Of a stretch of DNA of 64,000 nucleotides, positions 45,071-57,279 are shown piece by piece. This stretch comes from Psococerastis gibbosa. Taxonomy: Eukaryota; Arthropoda; Insecta; Psocodea; Psocidae. The notes beneath the pieces were generated by a model, which saw nothing but the letters and a program-made list of their open reading frames with translations, had not been told where the DNA came from and searched no databases. The position numbers were made by a program, and so were the translations under genes. The first letter of the stretch is position 1, and each line of letters begins with the position of its first letter. The DNA lies in NCBI GenBank assembly GCA_963971405.1, contig OZ020490.1, forward strand, positions 33,629,464-33,693,463, written 5' to 3'.

Positions 45071-48000
45071 TTACAAACTAGTCACTGTAAAGTAAACTGG
45101 CAGTAGAAGTAATGTAAGAAGAGAACGGTTGAGTGTTGCGGTGCTATACGAGCTGTACCATCTATCAGCGTCGGGTGACGATCGCATTGCCTTCTCTTGC
45201 AGACTCTGCTGCAGCAGTTGAAAATTCTCGTCCTTGATCCTCAAGCTTGTCGTTAGAGTCGCCACTTGGTCCTTCAGTCGTGTCATATGATCGTCCATCA
45301 TCCGTTTCACACTTTGGACAGACTCCTGAGGTGAAGAACAAAAAAACGTTGAGTCAAGAGAAAAATGAGCGAATCGGAGTACCCCTTCTACTCGTTCTTT
45401 TTACAAAGTGAATTTCATCAGGAAATACCGATCGTAGAGCCGTCAAATATGCCCATTAAATTAGCAGAAATGTTCTTCTACATTTTGATATATGACATGT
45501 GGCCTTCACCAATTGGCTACAGTTCTTGAATACCTTCCCCGTACTGCCACACAGTGTACAAATCAAATGTAATAATTGTGGATAATCTGTTATTTTAATT
45601 TAATTTTGATTTGTAGCCGGTGTAGGTTAACATCGAGAACTTTTAACAGTTTACCAAGAACTTATGACAGTTTACCAATGGCCAAAAATTCAACGGAAAC
45701 AATACAAATAGTGTCCGAAATCCATGGGGTCGTTGGCATTGGACAAGGGATCTATGGGCCACTAAAAGTAGGCCTGGGTCCATTAAGTCTATAAAAATGA
45801 TAATTTGATTCTTACACTCACAAGGCTTCTCCCCTCCAATTGTCCCTTAATGGACAACCGCAATGAGACAATTATTTCTTTAACAATTGTACCAGCCGTT
45901 CTACCTCTTGTACTTGTATTTTATAATGTAGTAGAGTAGTAGTAGTAGAATGGTTGGACACAGTCCCAGGCCACGGTGTGGGCCCATAGGACAGTGGACC
46001 TCCTGATTATAGTGGATTCCGAACCACTTGGGAAACACAGTGAAGTCACACGATTAGTTCGGAGGTGACCAGGACAAGTCCTACCATGTTTCCCTACCGG
46101 CACTGTGCACACGACCAAGTTATCTGCATCTTTGAACCTGCTCTGGTCCGCTGGATTCAACATGGTATGGCGGCCGGCCCATTTTATAATGTAACAGAAA
46201 TATATATTTATTATTTATTTATATACTGCTATATTGTATTTCTGATTTGACCTGTCCACTTTACGATAAAATTATAAACCAAATTATTGCGTCGTTAAAG
46301 CATAGCTAAATGGTTCTGGTCAACAGGAGTACTATGTAGGTAACTTTATATGAAAACCACGACATGGTTACAACAAATCACTCCAGTGACTTCAATTTAC
46401 AGACCAGGTGCCACAGATTGTAGCACTTTAAAATGTGGTCAATTTGGAGCTTATTGCTAACATGCACCATGGTCTTAATCGCATACAAAACAACTTAATG
46501 AATGTATCCAATCAACCTCTTCAGTCGCCTCACTAAGAAACGTAATGGCACTTGTATTGAGTTACGAAACATCTCTGATCACATGGTGTGTTATGACTCG
46601 CACAAGTACAAGCACACTAGCACCATGCCACCGACCTGTTTGTTAGTTTTGGTATGCCTCCTCAATTTTAAGGCAGAATTGTACATCTACGGTGCTTCAT
46701 TTAAATAAAATACAACACTGCGGTACATACCAGATCTCTTCGGCATGAAGTTAAGTTGAATTTGAGTGCGTCTACCTCATTAGAGCACTGAGTCAAGTGC
46801 GCATCCAACTGGTGCGCGACATCTTGCATTTGCCCATGAGCTGTGGAACACTGTACCATTCCCATTTTTCTGTAAATTATAGATTTTACATTGAAAAATA
46901 TATTATGACTTTTTGCCTTACTACTAAGACCTCTCTTACCCAGAACTAGGAAGGCTTGGTATCACCTGCTCTACATGTGCCCTCCGAAGCAGGTCAGAAA
47001 ATGGAGGTGGTTAATCGAGTATATTTTTTCGCCTGCATCCATACAGTCCATGGATGCAGCTCGACCTCATCATAAAGCAAGTTGTAGTACTTTCCTACCA
47101 TACGAAATAATTAATGACGTTAATTAATTACTCGAACGAATATAAAAATTGTGACGTCAGTATCTGCCACAGTCGGTTTTTTCCGGGTCGGTTTGCAAAC
47201 CTTAGCATGGTCTGCAAACATGATCTGGCTTGTGCATTTTGTCGCATCACTTCGGGTGGCGGTTGATGCATGTAGAACTTCAGGCTGTGCACCTTAGATG
47301 TAAATAATTAGATTACTCGTGACTTCGTGGCATTTCATTTTAATAAACAAAAAATAACAAAAACTTAGAGTTTTAGAAAAACGTGTTATAACAACCCAAA
47401 TTAGTAAAGACCTAATATTAGTAATAATAATAATAATAAAATAATAATATAAATATAAATAATAAATATAAATATATAATATAAATAATAATAATTAGTA
47501 AGACCCAAATAATCGTTAAGAAATTAACTTTGTCTAAGAAACCCACTTGTGTTGGTATAAAACCCTGAGCGCTTTCGGCAAGAACTGCCATCTACAGAGG
47601 GAAACCCACTAGCACAGTTACACCTTATCTGCGATTTGAGACTTGCTCAACTCGAGGAGAAGATGCAAATGTGACTAGGGAGAGGAAACCTTGGTTTATA
47701 TAGGACTGGGAGCGGGGGGAGGAGGGGGTGGGAGCGGGCGTGGCTGGTTACCTATTCCTAACCTACTAGCTAGATCAATTAGAGGGGATGATTGTGTGAA
47801 TGTTATGTCGTTTGTTAATTTTTCTCTATTGTGTAAAGCTCTTTTGATTTCAACATTTTCAAAAAAATTTAAAGTGTAACTTTTCTTTATTTTGTGATTG
47901 GATCGAATGTGTGATTTTCCGAGTTAAGGTGTTTCGCGAATGTGCTGTTGGTGTTGGTGTCTCCTATACCTGTTATATGTTCTCTGACCCTTGTTTTAAA

Positions 48001-51000
48001 GCTTCTGCCTGTTTGGCCTATGTTAATTGCGTTACAATTGTTTCAATTTAGACGATAAACTCCATTACCTTTTTCCTTTTCTGGTTTGGTTTTGCAGTTC
48101 ATGAGTTTATTGGCCAAATTGTTGCGGTTGTACGGGGCTGGTGTTTTGTCTGTTTTAGAAGAAATGAGGTTACTTATTTTTTCTGTGATTTTTCTATGTA
48201 TTGTATCCTGAAATATGATTTATTGGTTTCCGGGTTTCAGCTCTCTGGGGGGTAAATTAGTTTGAGGTTGTGTTTGATTTTGTGATGTCGTAGGATACTG
48301 TCTATTAGATTGAGATGGAAATTGTTATTTTGGGCAATTTGTTTTATTGTATTTAATTCATTATTATAGTTGGTTTCATTCATAGGGATGTTAAGGAGTC
48401 GAAAAATCGTACTATTGAATGCTGCGTGTTTGTGCTGGATTGGGTGAAAAAAATCAACAGGGATTATATTATCGCTATGGGTTTCTTTACGAAACATCTT
48501 GAAGTCCAGGGTACTATTATTTTTGGTGATGGTGAGGTCTAAGAAGTTCAAGGAGTTGTTTTCTTCTACTTCCATGGTAAATTGGATTTTTGGGGGAATT
48601 GTGTTGATAAAACTTAAGAAATAGTCTAGTTGTCTGTAACTTCCTGTCCAAATGCAGAAGATATCATCCACATACCTTGTCCAGAAAGATATACATTTAA
48701 CAAGGGGATTTTTATTGAGTAGAAGTTTGTGTTCAAAGTTATCCATAAAAATTTCAGCAAGAAGGGGAGAAAGGGAAGAACCCATAGGTAGGCCTATTTT
48801 TTGTTGGTAGTAGTCGGATTCGAAACGGAAATAGTTTTGATGAGTGCATGCGTCTAACAGAAGGAGGGTCTCAGAAATAAGGCTGTTCGAGGTCTTATTG
48901 TGATAGAGTGACTGGGCAACTAATTTACGTACTTCGGGTACGGGAATATTAGTAAACAGATTTTTGACATCGAAAGAGACGAGTTTGGCATTGCTGGATA
49001 AGGAAAGGTGCTTAAGGCGGGAAATCAACTCGAATGAGTTTTTGACGCTATGGCGGGGTGTGAAGTTTGATAGCTCGCGAATGTGTTTGTTGAGAAAACT
49101 AGCTACTTCGCTGGCAGGGGCACTGTTATACGAAACTACTGGGCGGATAGGTTGATAGGGTTTATGAAGTTTAACCAGACCAAAAAATGAAGGAGCTACG
49201 GGGTTCATGTTGGTAAATTTATAGGCTATATCTTGGGGTATCGTATTAGAGCTTTGTTTAATGGCTTTTTTTGGTTGCTTTTTGGAATTTGTTTGTGGGG
49301 TCTACTTTAAGTTTTACGAATGTGGATTCATCAGAAATGAGGTCTAAGACTTTAGAAACATAATCATGGGTAGGTAAAATGACAATAGAATTTCTTTTAT
49401 CCGCCTTGGTGAGTGTAAGGTTATCTTGGGCTAGTTTCTTTTTTATAGATTTAGTGTTATCGTTTTTGTGTGTAAGTTTGACGTTTTTCAGAATATCTGC
49501 TGCTATGTGTTTTTCATTATTGTGGTTTTTTAGGCTAAATTCAGTGTCTGACATTAAGTTGGTTAACATGTTTTTGTTTAGACCTATATCGGGGCAATAC
49601 TTGAGGCCCTTGTTGAGAAGTTCCATTTCTTTTGTGTTGAAAATCGTGTTAGATAAGTTGACGGTACGAGGATAGAATTTATGTGTTGTGATGGGTAGTG
49701 TAGTGAGTGTCTGCGCTGAAGGCGTGATTCCTTGACCTACCCCAGTCTGCATCGATCGATGAAGGGGGTTAGACAGGGAACTCACGTACGTCCCGCGCAT
49801 CTGATGTTTCGTGTCGCGATGTGATGTGTGATGTATTCCGTTGGATTTGTTATTTTGGTTTTGACTCAGTTCCTTTATTTTTTTATTTAGTGTTGTGCGT
49901 TTTTTGTAAGTGATGCCACTAATTTTTGTGTATATTTGATCTTGGAAGGTGGTCCATTCTAAAAAGTGAAGTTTGAAAGATAATTCTGAATGTAAAACTT
50001 TAAGGTAAAGGCTTATGCTGTCTCTGATTTTGAACCATTTTTTGATTTCTTCTGCTAGCCAGACTTTCTGGGCGATTTTAAGTGCTTTATTGGATTGTGT
50101 GGAAAAGGTTGCTGTTTTAATTTGGATGTAGGTTATTTAGGAGTGATTCTAAGTCTTTTGCAATCTTGGTTAAATTTGAGGTTAAGTGAAGCAATGGCGA
50201 ATTTTTCTTTAAGTTTCCTATAGATTTTGAGTTGTTCAGCAAGACTAGCTGTTTTAACATAAATAATTAGATTACTCGTGACTTCGTGGTATTTCATTTT
50301 AATAAACAAAAAATAACCGAGTTAAGGTGTTTCGCGAATGTGCTGTAGGTGTTGGTGTCTCCTATACCTGTTATATGTTCTCTGACCCTAGTGTAACTGT
50401 GCTAGTGGGTTTCCCTCTGTAGATGGCAGTTCTTGCCGAATGCGCTCTGGGTTTTACACTGACACAAGTGGTTTTTTTAGACAAAGTTAATTTCTTAACG
50501 ATTATTTGGGTTTTACTAATTCGGGTTGTTATAACAAGTTTTTCTAAAACTCTATGTTTTTGTTATTTTTGGTGGTGATAAAAGGCAGCGACTGACAGTT
50601 ACTGTCGTCCAGTCTCATCCAAATTTTACCATATTCGTCGTTCTTTTATTTTCTTGACATATTATGTATTTGATTCTTGACTCGCCAAAGTCACTTTATT
50701 AGAAGATCTCCAAATTGCAAACGTATAAAAGTGTAAAGTGATTATCAGATATAATTGTGAGTGTACTTCAAGAATGAATTTCATGTAAACGTAGTAATGG
50801 GGCGGTGACCGAGGGCTCCCTCCCCCAATCATGCTGATCCAGTACTCAGAGCTGGGCGCATTGGACCACTGCCCTGCGCGTCCCTTCCCTTGGTTCCCAG
50901 GAGCCTCTGTACTGCCAATTTTCCTAAGTCTCTGGTTGAGCTTCAGATCCAGTTGAGTTACCAAACATGCACAAGTTCGTAATATTCCTACTTATAGAGT

Positions 51001-54000
51001 AAGTCCGCTGTATGTGAATAATATAATGTACAACCATGTATACTTACGATATTTCTTATTAATTAGCAGAATGACCTATCCGCAGCTAGTCGGATGCTTG
51101 AGGAGATTTCAAGAGAATTCTCCACAAAATACATAAAATATTGTCAATCGTTCAAGGAATCTGAGATTTGCTGTTTACAAACTTTCCTAGACCCAGTTTC
51201 CAACATTCCATGTCCACATTCCATGTCTACAGTCCCTCTCCAACACGGTTTTGAATATAAGTTGTAACTTCGGGCTTAATCCAGTCTGGTGATGCTATCA
51301 CCACCGAAGCCGCTGCCACTTATTCCTTTATTAGAGGAATTGATGCTAATTAAGGCCAAACCGGAGGGGGTCACGTGACTGGCTTGGAAATGATTTTGCA
51401 GGGGGTTCCACGTTTTAAACCGCAGGGGCATAGTAATAATCGATAGGGGGGACTAGTATACGCGTAGACATGCTTAAGCTATCCAGCCAAACTATAACTA
51501 CTATTACTATAGGTCTCAAATTCGTGCATGAAGCATTTAAAAACATACCTCTTAGAACATTTTTACGTGCCCCACAGGGAAGAAAAATCTCCAACTTTTG
51601 TAATTAAATGCATATGCCTGGAAATATGAACACTTAATTTGACTGTAAAACGCCAGAAATATGTAAAACTGCAATTATTTGAAATACGGAACGGGTACGC
51701 GACGCGGGGCTTTGTTTATAAAATGGATATTCAACCATCCCGTGGCTGAAATCCATTATCAATATGGCTGCTAGTGTAGCCTGCACAAGATAAGTACGCA
51801 ATTCGGCGGGGAAATAGCCTGCACAAGCTAACTACTGAACTACAGAGTTTTTGACCGGGTCCAGATATCCGCTTTGCTATGCTGCAATGTGTAAGACTTC
51901 GATATTTTTTGCGTAAGTACTTATCTCTGATAGTTGGCTTATGGTTAGCGGGTGCCTCGTAAGGCATATTATGGCTCCCGCCGCTCCAGTTCTATTATAT
52001 TTCTATGTATTCAACGCTCAACGCTCAAGGTCACAATTCTCCGGTTTGGCCGTAAATAGATTCATGAAGTCAAGAGAAACTCTCACTTGGATTCCTATTT
52101 TAAACTTCAAATAACGTATCAAGAGGTTTTTAACTATGCTGAGGAAGTATCAATTTTACTTACGTATGGTTCAGTTCTTGCTTAATATTTTCAAAGTGCA
52201 CTGAATGAGGTACAAGTCCAAATAATACAGAGAAGAGCAGAGACGTTGAAATTGCCAGCAGAATAATGTTAATTATGAGCATTTTTTTGGAACCAAGGAA
52301 GTTCAACCCTGAAAATAAATTAGATTGAATTGAGACGTTCTTTTTTTCTTTCTTTTCCTTGTCCAGTATTCCCTGGACAAGGAGCATATATTACAAAAAT
52401 ACCATACATAATAATACCATCCCGCATCCCCAAGCTAGCGCTAATAATAATAATAATAATAATAGTCTTTATTGAAAAAAATATATATACAACAGTGGGA
52501 CATTGAAGTTGGACCACCTTAACATGTTATTTTTGGACATTTTTTATCACAAATTTTTGATTTAATAAGAAAAAGACTATTTAGATGGGTGGGTGCATCA
52601 TCCCTTTAAATACAATTTCAGAAAAAAATACTGAACTGTGTGCCATTATCATTTTTTAAATGGCGATTGAAGAGAACGGTCTATATTCATTATGCCTGTG
52701 GCAATTCGACCTCGGACCGCCATATAAAAGCAAACTTATTTTTTTGACTTGCACAATCCAACCCCACACTAAATTGGCAAATATTAATAAATAAAAATAA
52801 ACCAAAAATAAATTAGGTAAAGGTCTAGCTTAGCTACCCCACTGTATCAAAAGTCGAATGAAAATGCTTTTAATATGGAAGGAAAACATACCATTTGCAA
52901 GGGAATTCATATTTTAAGCAAGAGTTGTCTTATTTACATGCCTCTGACAATGTTCCTTCTATAAAAAAATTTATGAGCAATTTGTCCCTATACAATTCGA
53001 ACTAAATTCGGCTTTAACTCAAAAACTATACTTTTCCGACTTTCAATTCTTTCGGAAATGGGTTTCTTTAAAGCTAAGTCAACGATATAGAACCAAATTT
53101 TGTGATTTTATGAGGGGTAGCTAAACTGAACCTTTACCATAAACTATTTAGGGAGAAGCCTCAATGCAAGATTAAACTTCAAACACCATTATCTGACGAA
53201 GCAAACAGCGAGCTGGAATTCTCCACTCCTACGATGATTACAAAGCGACAAAGTCCAACTAAAAACCAGCATATTACGGCGGAGATTTCAAGATCTAGTC
53301 CTTTTGCCAAAATTATTCGTTCTGCAGCCAGCCAGCCACAAAGATATGAATGATATACAGATATGGTGTAATAAAAATTCATATAAAATGTAAGTTTTCC
53401 CTTTTCCAAAATTCCCTTAACACAGGTATGTGAATAATACCATTATATTGACTAATATTTGAAATTTAAATGACACTTATCTTGTTATTATTTTATTATT
53501 ATTATTATTATTGAACTTTCTAAGTTTCAATTTTATATTCAATAAAATAATAACAAGATAAGCTTTACTTGAATTTATGCATCGTTCAGGCAACTTAAAA
53601 CACTAACTTTTTTTTTCCTTTTAAAAAATATATTAATTTACTGCGAAACTTGTGTTTTTTATGATTTTTTCGCCTAACTTTTTTTCATATTTTTTCTAAT
53701 GCAGAAACAGAATCAGTCATCATTCAATGTTTACCAACTATTTTGAATCTGCATTAATTTATGCGTATAATTTTTTGACGGTTAATTGTAAATAAACAAT
53801 TTAATGAATGTCACCTCTACACCCGTGTCGAGTTACGACACGTCTGCGTTCGTAAGGTGTGCAGAGACGCTTACAAGTACAATCACGCAACCATTTATTA
53901 TTATTATATATATATATATATATTATTTTGTCACCGAAGCCGATGCTCATTCGCCCATCAACGGATATTGTTGTATGGATTACCCACTTGCGCTATTGCC

Positions 54001-54990
54001 TACAAGATTATGGGATTAAAATATGAGTAATAAAATGTACATAATTAAATTCTTTCAAAAATATTTAATAATAATGTACGACAGTGCTTATGGACCTATG
54101 GCCCATAAAAAGTCCTTAAAAGATAATAATTAAAAACGACAGTGCTTCAGATCTTGGCATATATAAAACATAAGAAATCCATCTACAAATTAGCCGTAAC
54201 ATACAGACCAATTGTAGAGATGTAAATATGACAATGATGGGAGCGAAAAACGACGTTCTCACAGTCACATCCGGCCTAAAACAGTTGCATGAATAATACC
54301 ATTAACTATTCCCTTCGTCTTTTTTTATTTTAATTGGGCAATCTTTCATTAAATCGCCATCATACTTCTTTTCTTTAATAATGATTCAATTTGGCATTTG
54401 GCCCAGGGTGCTAGGCTAAGGCAATAATTTTATAGATAACTATTCTCAAAATAGTGTAATCACAATCCAAACAATTGTAGGCTTGGCAAATCATAGAAAA
54501 AGACCTGGTAAAGCCAAAGGTTTAGTTTAGCACTTAGCTACACCTAATAAAATAACAAAATTTGGTTATGTATCGCTTACATCCCAAATTTATGCTGAAT
54601 TTTTGCATTAGCAGGTATAGGCAATAATTGCTTATGACAACTTTTATGAAAGGAACATGTCAGGGGTATGTAAGTGAACTAAATTTTCTTAAAATATAAA
54701 TTATCGTGCCAATAGGACGCTTGCTTCTTACATCATAATATTTGCATTTACATCCAACTTTTTGAACCTTACTTCTTAGTTCTTAACCCTAACTTTGGAG
54801 CCTAATTCTTCCTTTACCAAAAGCTTTAATACTAGATTACGAGTTACTTACATGATCTGTTGTTGTTTATATTGTAGTTGGCACTGATATTTTCTTCATC
54901 TTGCTCTCCAAATATCGACAAATTATTCTTCTGCAATTTAACGGTAGGGCCATTGTCAAAATTAATTGAATCTGCGTCTAAGTTATTCAT
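45071..54990 (-). CDS. Unrecognised single-pass coiled protein with tetherin-like topology
   Basis: Four exons join in phase: 54852-54990, 52164-52308, 46731-46869 and 45071-45325, for 225 residues. The ATG follows an in-frame TAA two codons upstream. Junctions are consensus (gatcat/gtaagt, ttttcag/gg, catac/gtaagt, ttacag/a, gatctg/gtatgt, cctcag/gag). A polar head with KK is followed by a membrane segment at residues 56-79. Next comes a helical, heptad-like region with Cys102, Cys123 and Cys137 and sequons NHT (93) and NLT (133). The last exon is helical (RLKDQVATL, LQQSLQEK) and ends in a small-residue stretch and about 15 hydrophobic residues, like a GPI signal. Intron 2 holds a Penelope-like element. 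I do not recognise the family; the topology is that of BST-2. The exon chain is inference from phase. Confidence 0.62.
45935..46170 (+). repeat. Dispersed repeat family R in the last intron of the 45071-54990 gene
   Basis: Contains gtggacctcctgattatagt, gtcacacgattagttcggag and ccaccggcactgtgca-like sequence in family order. Between 45340 and 45930 the intron also carries sequence resembling 57280-57460 in reverse. Confidence 0.55.
46495..46640 (+). repeat. SINE-like family T copy
   Basis: It holds atcaacctcttcagtcgcct, gttacgaaacatctc and cgcacaagtacaagc, matching 56690-56830 in order with many changes. Confidence 0.45.
46905..47005 (-). repeat. SINE family S, truncated
   Basis: The minus-strand tail segments (agacctctcttac, ccagaactaggaaggc) and gccctccgaagca match 21270-21443 and 44668-44908. 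The head is missing. Confidence 0.5.
47320..50580 (-). mobile_element. Penelope-like retroelement with RT and GIY-YIG remnant
   Basis: The RT is at 48237-49208 with FGLVKLHKP, VSFDVKNLFTNIP, GLPMGSSLSPLLAE, the catalytic RYVDDIF and NFLDLTI. The N-terminal part is at 49258-49800 in another frame, and an earlier part starts MKYHEVTSNL near 50300. A GIY-YIG endonuclease remnant at about 47890-48075 has GVYRLN, an in-frame TGA, then NIGQTGRSFKTRVREH. The upstream and downstream repeats carry a TATA-like box and hammerhead-like folds. At 50318-50390 a GIY-YIG piece is repeated, and 50391-50580 is an inverted terminal repeat. Frame breaks make it inactive. Both RT and GIY-YIG are hallmarks of canonical Penelope-like elements. 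Confidence 0.9.
47563..47601 (-). ncRNA. Hammerhead-ribozyme-like motif in the Penelope terminal repeat
   Basis: Reading down from 47601: CCCT, CTGTAGA, one T, a GGCA/TGCC stem with loop GTTCT, GAA, the self-complementary AGCGCT, C, then AGGG. CCCT pairs with AGGG as stem I. This matches the hammerhead order, with two departures: CTGTAGA instead of CTGANGA, and one extra base before stem II. A short self-complementary stem III is typical of dimeric Penelope hammerheads. Other copies lie at 18511-18555 and 50409-50455 on the plus strand. Confidence 0.5.
50590..52163. other. Intron 2 of the 45071-54990 gene, no exon supported
   Basis: A minus-strand frame at 50662-50964 begins with helical-looking sequence, but its acceptor phase does not fit the flanking exons. 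A strong donor consensus at 51048 (atatc/gtaagt, minus strand) has no open frame leading into it. I therefore annotate no exon here. Confidence 0.4.
52816..53138. mobile_element. MITE, ggtaaaggt type, second copy
   Basis: Ends ggtaaaggtctagcttagct and agctaaactgaacctttacc are inverted. The interior (catttgcaagggaattcata, tgcctctgacaatgttcctt) matches 36177-36510. A (AAT)n run lies nearby at 52441-52465. Confidence 0.75.
53476..53563. repeat. Inverted repeat around an (ATT)n microsatellite
   Basis: The arms acttatcttgttattatttt and aaaataataacaagataagc face each other, with (ATT)n and a short unique centre between them. No terminal target duplication is evident. Confidence 0.55.
53795..53890 (+). 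repeat. SINE-like family T copy
   Basis: It carries tcgagttacgacacgtct, ggtgtgcagagacg and acaagtacaa. These match 56690-56830. An (AT)n run follows at about 53908-53925. Confidence 0.45.
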
Positions 54991-54999
54991 TTTTTAGCT

Positions 55000-55376
55000 A
55001 TAAAAAAGGCAGAAACTATTTTTATCCACTATCTTGTAGTTCTTCTGTTCAGTGTTTCAATCATTTAAATTGTTATTTAAATTAAAGCAAGCTGTCAACT
55101 TTTGAAGTTTTGACTTTTGAACTTGAAGAAAAGACCAACGTAACAAATTAAAAACTCCCTTGTTTATGGCGCCAATTTCAAAATGTAGGCCCGGTACTTG
55201 CGGGTGATTCTGCCAGTCGCGATTTGCCGAAGTCAATTCCATTTTAGCCATAAGGCATATGGGCTAGTACATTTCTTGGATTTCTCGAGCTGGAGGGAAG
55301 CCAATTCCACAAAATTGCGCGGATTTCCCCTTCGACACACTCCAAACGCGTCAACGTCTCAATGTCAATGCTCAAC
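55000..55376 (-). promoter_or_regulatory. Upstream region of the 45071-54990 gene
   Basis: About 380 bases separate the gene's ATG from a TTAA-type MITE at 55377. No clear TATA box is visible. If the gene is real, the promoter is here or partly within the MITE. Confidence 0.3.
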
Positions 55377-55762
55377 TTAAAGAGTGTACAGCCCGTAGGA
55401 AATTAGCTGCCCGAAATTTAATACTTTTTATTTTTTAATTAATTAACTAAGCATGCTATTAAAGATTTGGCTCATCAAAGTTGTAGAAGACTACTTCTTG
55501 CATCATATAATAAGATATTTTTAATTTTCGAAATTGTAGTTTTTTCATAACCATGCAAATATTTTTTGAACAATAACTTTTCACGCATAATCGATTTTAT
55601 AAAAAAAAAACAATTTCGAAAATTAAAAATGTCTTATAGTATGATGCATGAAGTAGTCTTCTACAACTTAGATGAGCCAAATCTTTAATAACATGCTTAG
55701 TTAATTATATAAAAAATATTACATTTCGGGCTGCCACTTTCCTACGGGCTGTACACTCTTAA
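55377..55762. mobile_element. TTAA-flanked MITE, gtgtacagcccgtagg type, intact
   Basis: TTAA lies at 55377-55380 and 55759-55762. The ends gagtgtacagcccgtaggaa and ttcctacgggctgtacactc (allowing one change) are inverted. It shows the uninterrupted state of the site occupied by the gypsy element at 29174-33510. Confidence 0.8.
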
Positions 55763-56221
55763 CTAGGGATAACTCGATAACACCGACATTGTCAAGAACG
55801 TAGTATCTTAATTAGCCTTAAAATACCTTATAGACAGTCCCCGTTCTTCTTCTATTTGTCATACATAGCTGTCTATCACATAAGTCAAGGGTCGGGCCCC
55901 TCGGCAATCATTCTCCTTGACACACCGAGATACGATTGCGTCTAAGATAATGCTTCTTTATGACAATAATAATAGTTCATATCTATATCTAACACCAACA
56001 TAACCGACTGCCATGAGTTTATAATATGACCGTAATGTACGACGCCCTGCTTTCGGCTACCTACTTCAAATAACCTGTCGTCAGCCTTTTTAAATTACTT
56101 TCATTTCCTATTAACTAGCCACAAAGCCGGCGATTTCAAAGACAATTGCGAGGAATATTGAAGTTCATTTTCAAAATTTAGCCCATATCGTTGGGCGCAG
56201 AATGCAGAACCTACTATCATA

Positions 56222-56335
56222 TGCTATAAATAATTAGATTACTCGTGACTTCGTGGTATTTCACTTTAATAAACAAAAAATAACAAAAACTTTTTTAGAA
56301 AAAAAAAGTTTTTGTTATTTTTTTGTTTATCATAT
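56222..56335 (-). mobile_element. Penelope-like fragment, palindromic
   Basis: The segment aattagattactcgtgactt and ttaataaacaaaaaataaca match the element's start region at 50250-50330. It is followed by aaaaagtttttgttattttt in the opposite sense, so two pieces meet head to head. Confidence 0.55.
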
Positions 56336-56689
56336 GCTAATATTTTACCTTCTTGAACTTGGGTGACTGACTTAGGTTGGCGCGTCCAGCCCGGGGGGGG
56401 GGGGACTTTTGGCCGCTGCCACAACACCTCGGACTATCTTCCACCGCTCGCTTCCAATCTCGGGTGCCGGTGGCGTGCACATCTTCGAGCACTTGGTCTC
56501 TCCATCTTAGTTTTGGCCTACTGGGGACGCCTAGGGTGGTTGAAGTGTCTTCGAAAACCAGCCAGCATAGTTTTACTATTTTACCTTAATTTTTTACGTG
56601 CCGTTGCGTTAATGCGGTGAAAACATATTGCTTGAACCAGAAATGCAGACAGTATTTTTCTCCAAACCTACCACAAAATAATAAAATAA

Positions 56690-56830
56690 AAATATCCGAT
56701 TGACCTCTTCAGTCGCCTCACTAAGTTACCTAATAGGTACTTGTGTCGAGTTACGACACGTCTCCGATCGCATGGCGAGTAGAGACTTGCACAAGTACGC
56801 TACCACCTAGCCATCGAAGTCGAATAGGGC
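56690..56830 (+). repeat. SINE-like family T, clearest copy
   Basis: Segments gacctcttcagtcgcctcac, cttgtgtcgagttacgacac, gagtagagacttgcacaagt and acctagccatcgaagtcg are complete here. They are the reverse complement of 20690-20830. Confidence 0.55.
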
Positions 56831-56884
56831 ATGTATTTCGGCATTGTCTGACCCTCCAGACACCGTTCTCCCATCTACCGCTGA

Positions 56885-57190
56885 AGATTCTCTTTCTAGC
56901 CAACGCCCACCCTTGGCATTTCTGCCATCAGGCGCCGCGCTGACCAGTATAGATGTGCCGTGTGTTCATCTCCGGTAAGTCGATCGTTTCTTTCATCATC
57001 AAGCATCGGGCAGTCCTTGAGGTGGCTGGCGGCCATAGGGGTACTCCCGCACAGGACGCAGTCGGGGGACCTCAATATTCCAATTCGGTGGAGGTGGGAT
57101 GCCAAAAGATCGTGCCCGGTTATTGTTCTGAAGACTGCTACTGAAGTGGGCCGTGGTAGGTTCTTCTTTACGGGTTAGTTTAACAGTGTG
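56885..57190 (-). mobile_element. Non-LTR retrotransposon C-terminal tail
   Basis: The minus-strand frame 56896-57105 encodes SHLHRIGI then CVLCGSTPMAASHLKDC, a knuckle like that at 41222-41690 but from a diverged subfamily. Upstream a different frame carries further fragments. Confidence 0.65.
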
Positions 57191-57279
57191 CTCCATTGTT
57201 TTCCGCTACCGTCTACCGCTGAAGATAATGCGAAGCATCTTGTTCTCGGAGACTGAACTGAACTTGGGTAGAAACGTAA

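Noticed and set aside
46000-46060. Possible C-terminal exon of H2A.Z (minus strand reads cag then Gly-Gly-Pro)
   Set aside because: The sequence is part of repeat family R, present in several copies; the match to the expected tail is coincidental.
50662-50964. Minus-strand open frame with helical start, possible extra exon of the 45071-54990 gene
   Set aside because: Its only acceptor-like AG gives the wrong phase for the preceding exon, and the flanking exons already join in phase without it.
51048-51190. Strong donor consensus with a helical-looking frame upstream (minus strand)
   Set aside because: All three frames carry stops close to the donor, so no exon of useful length can end there.
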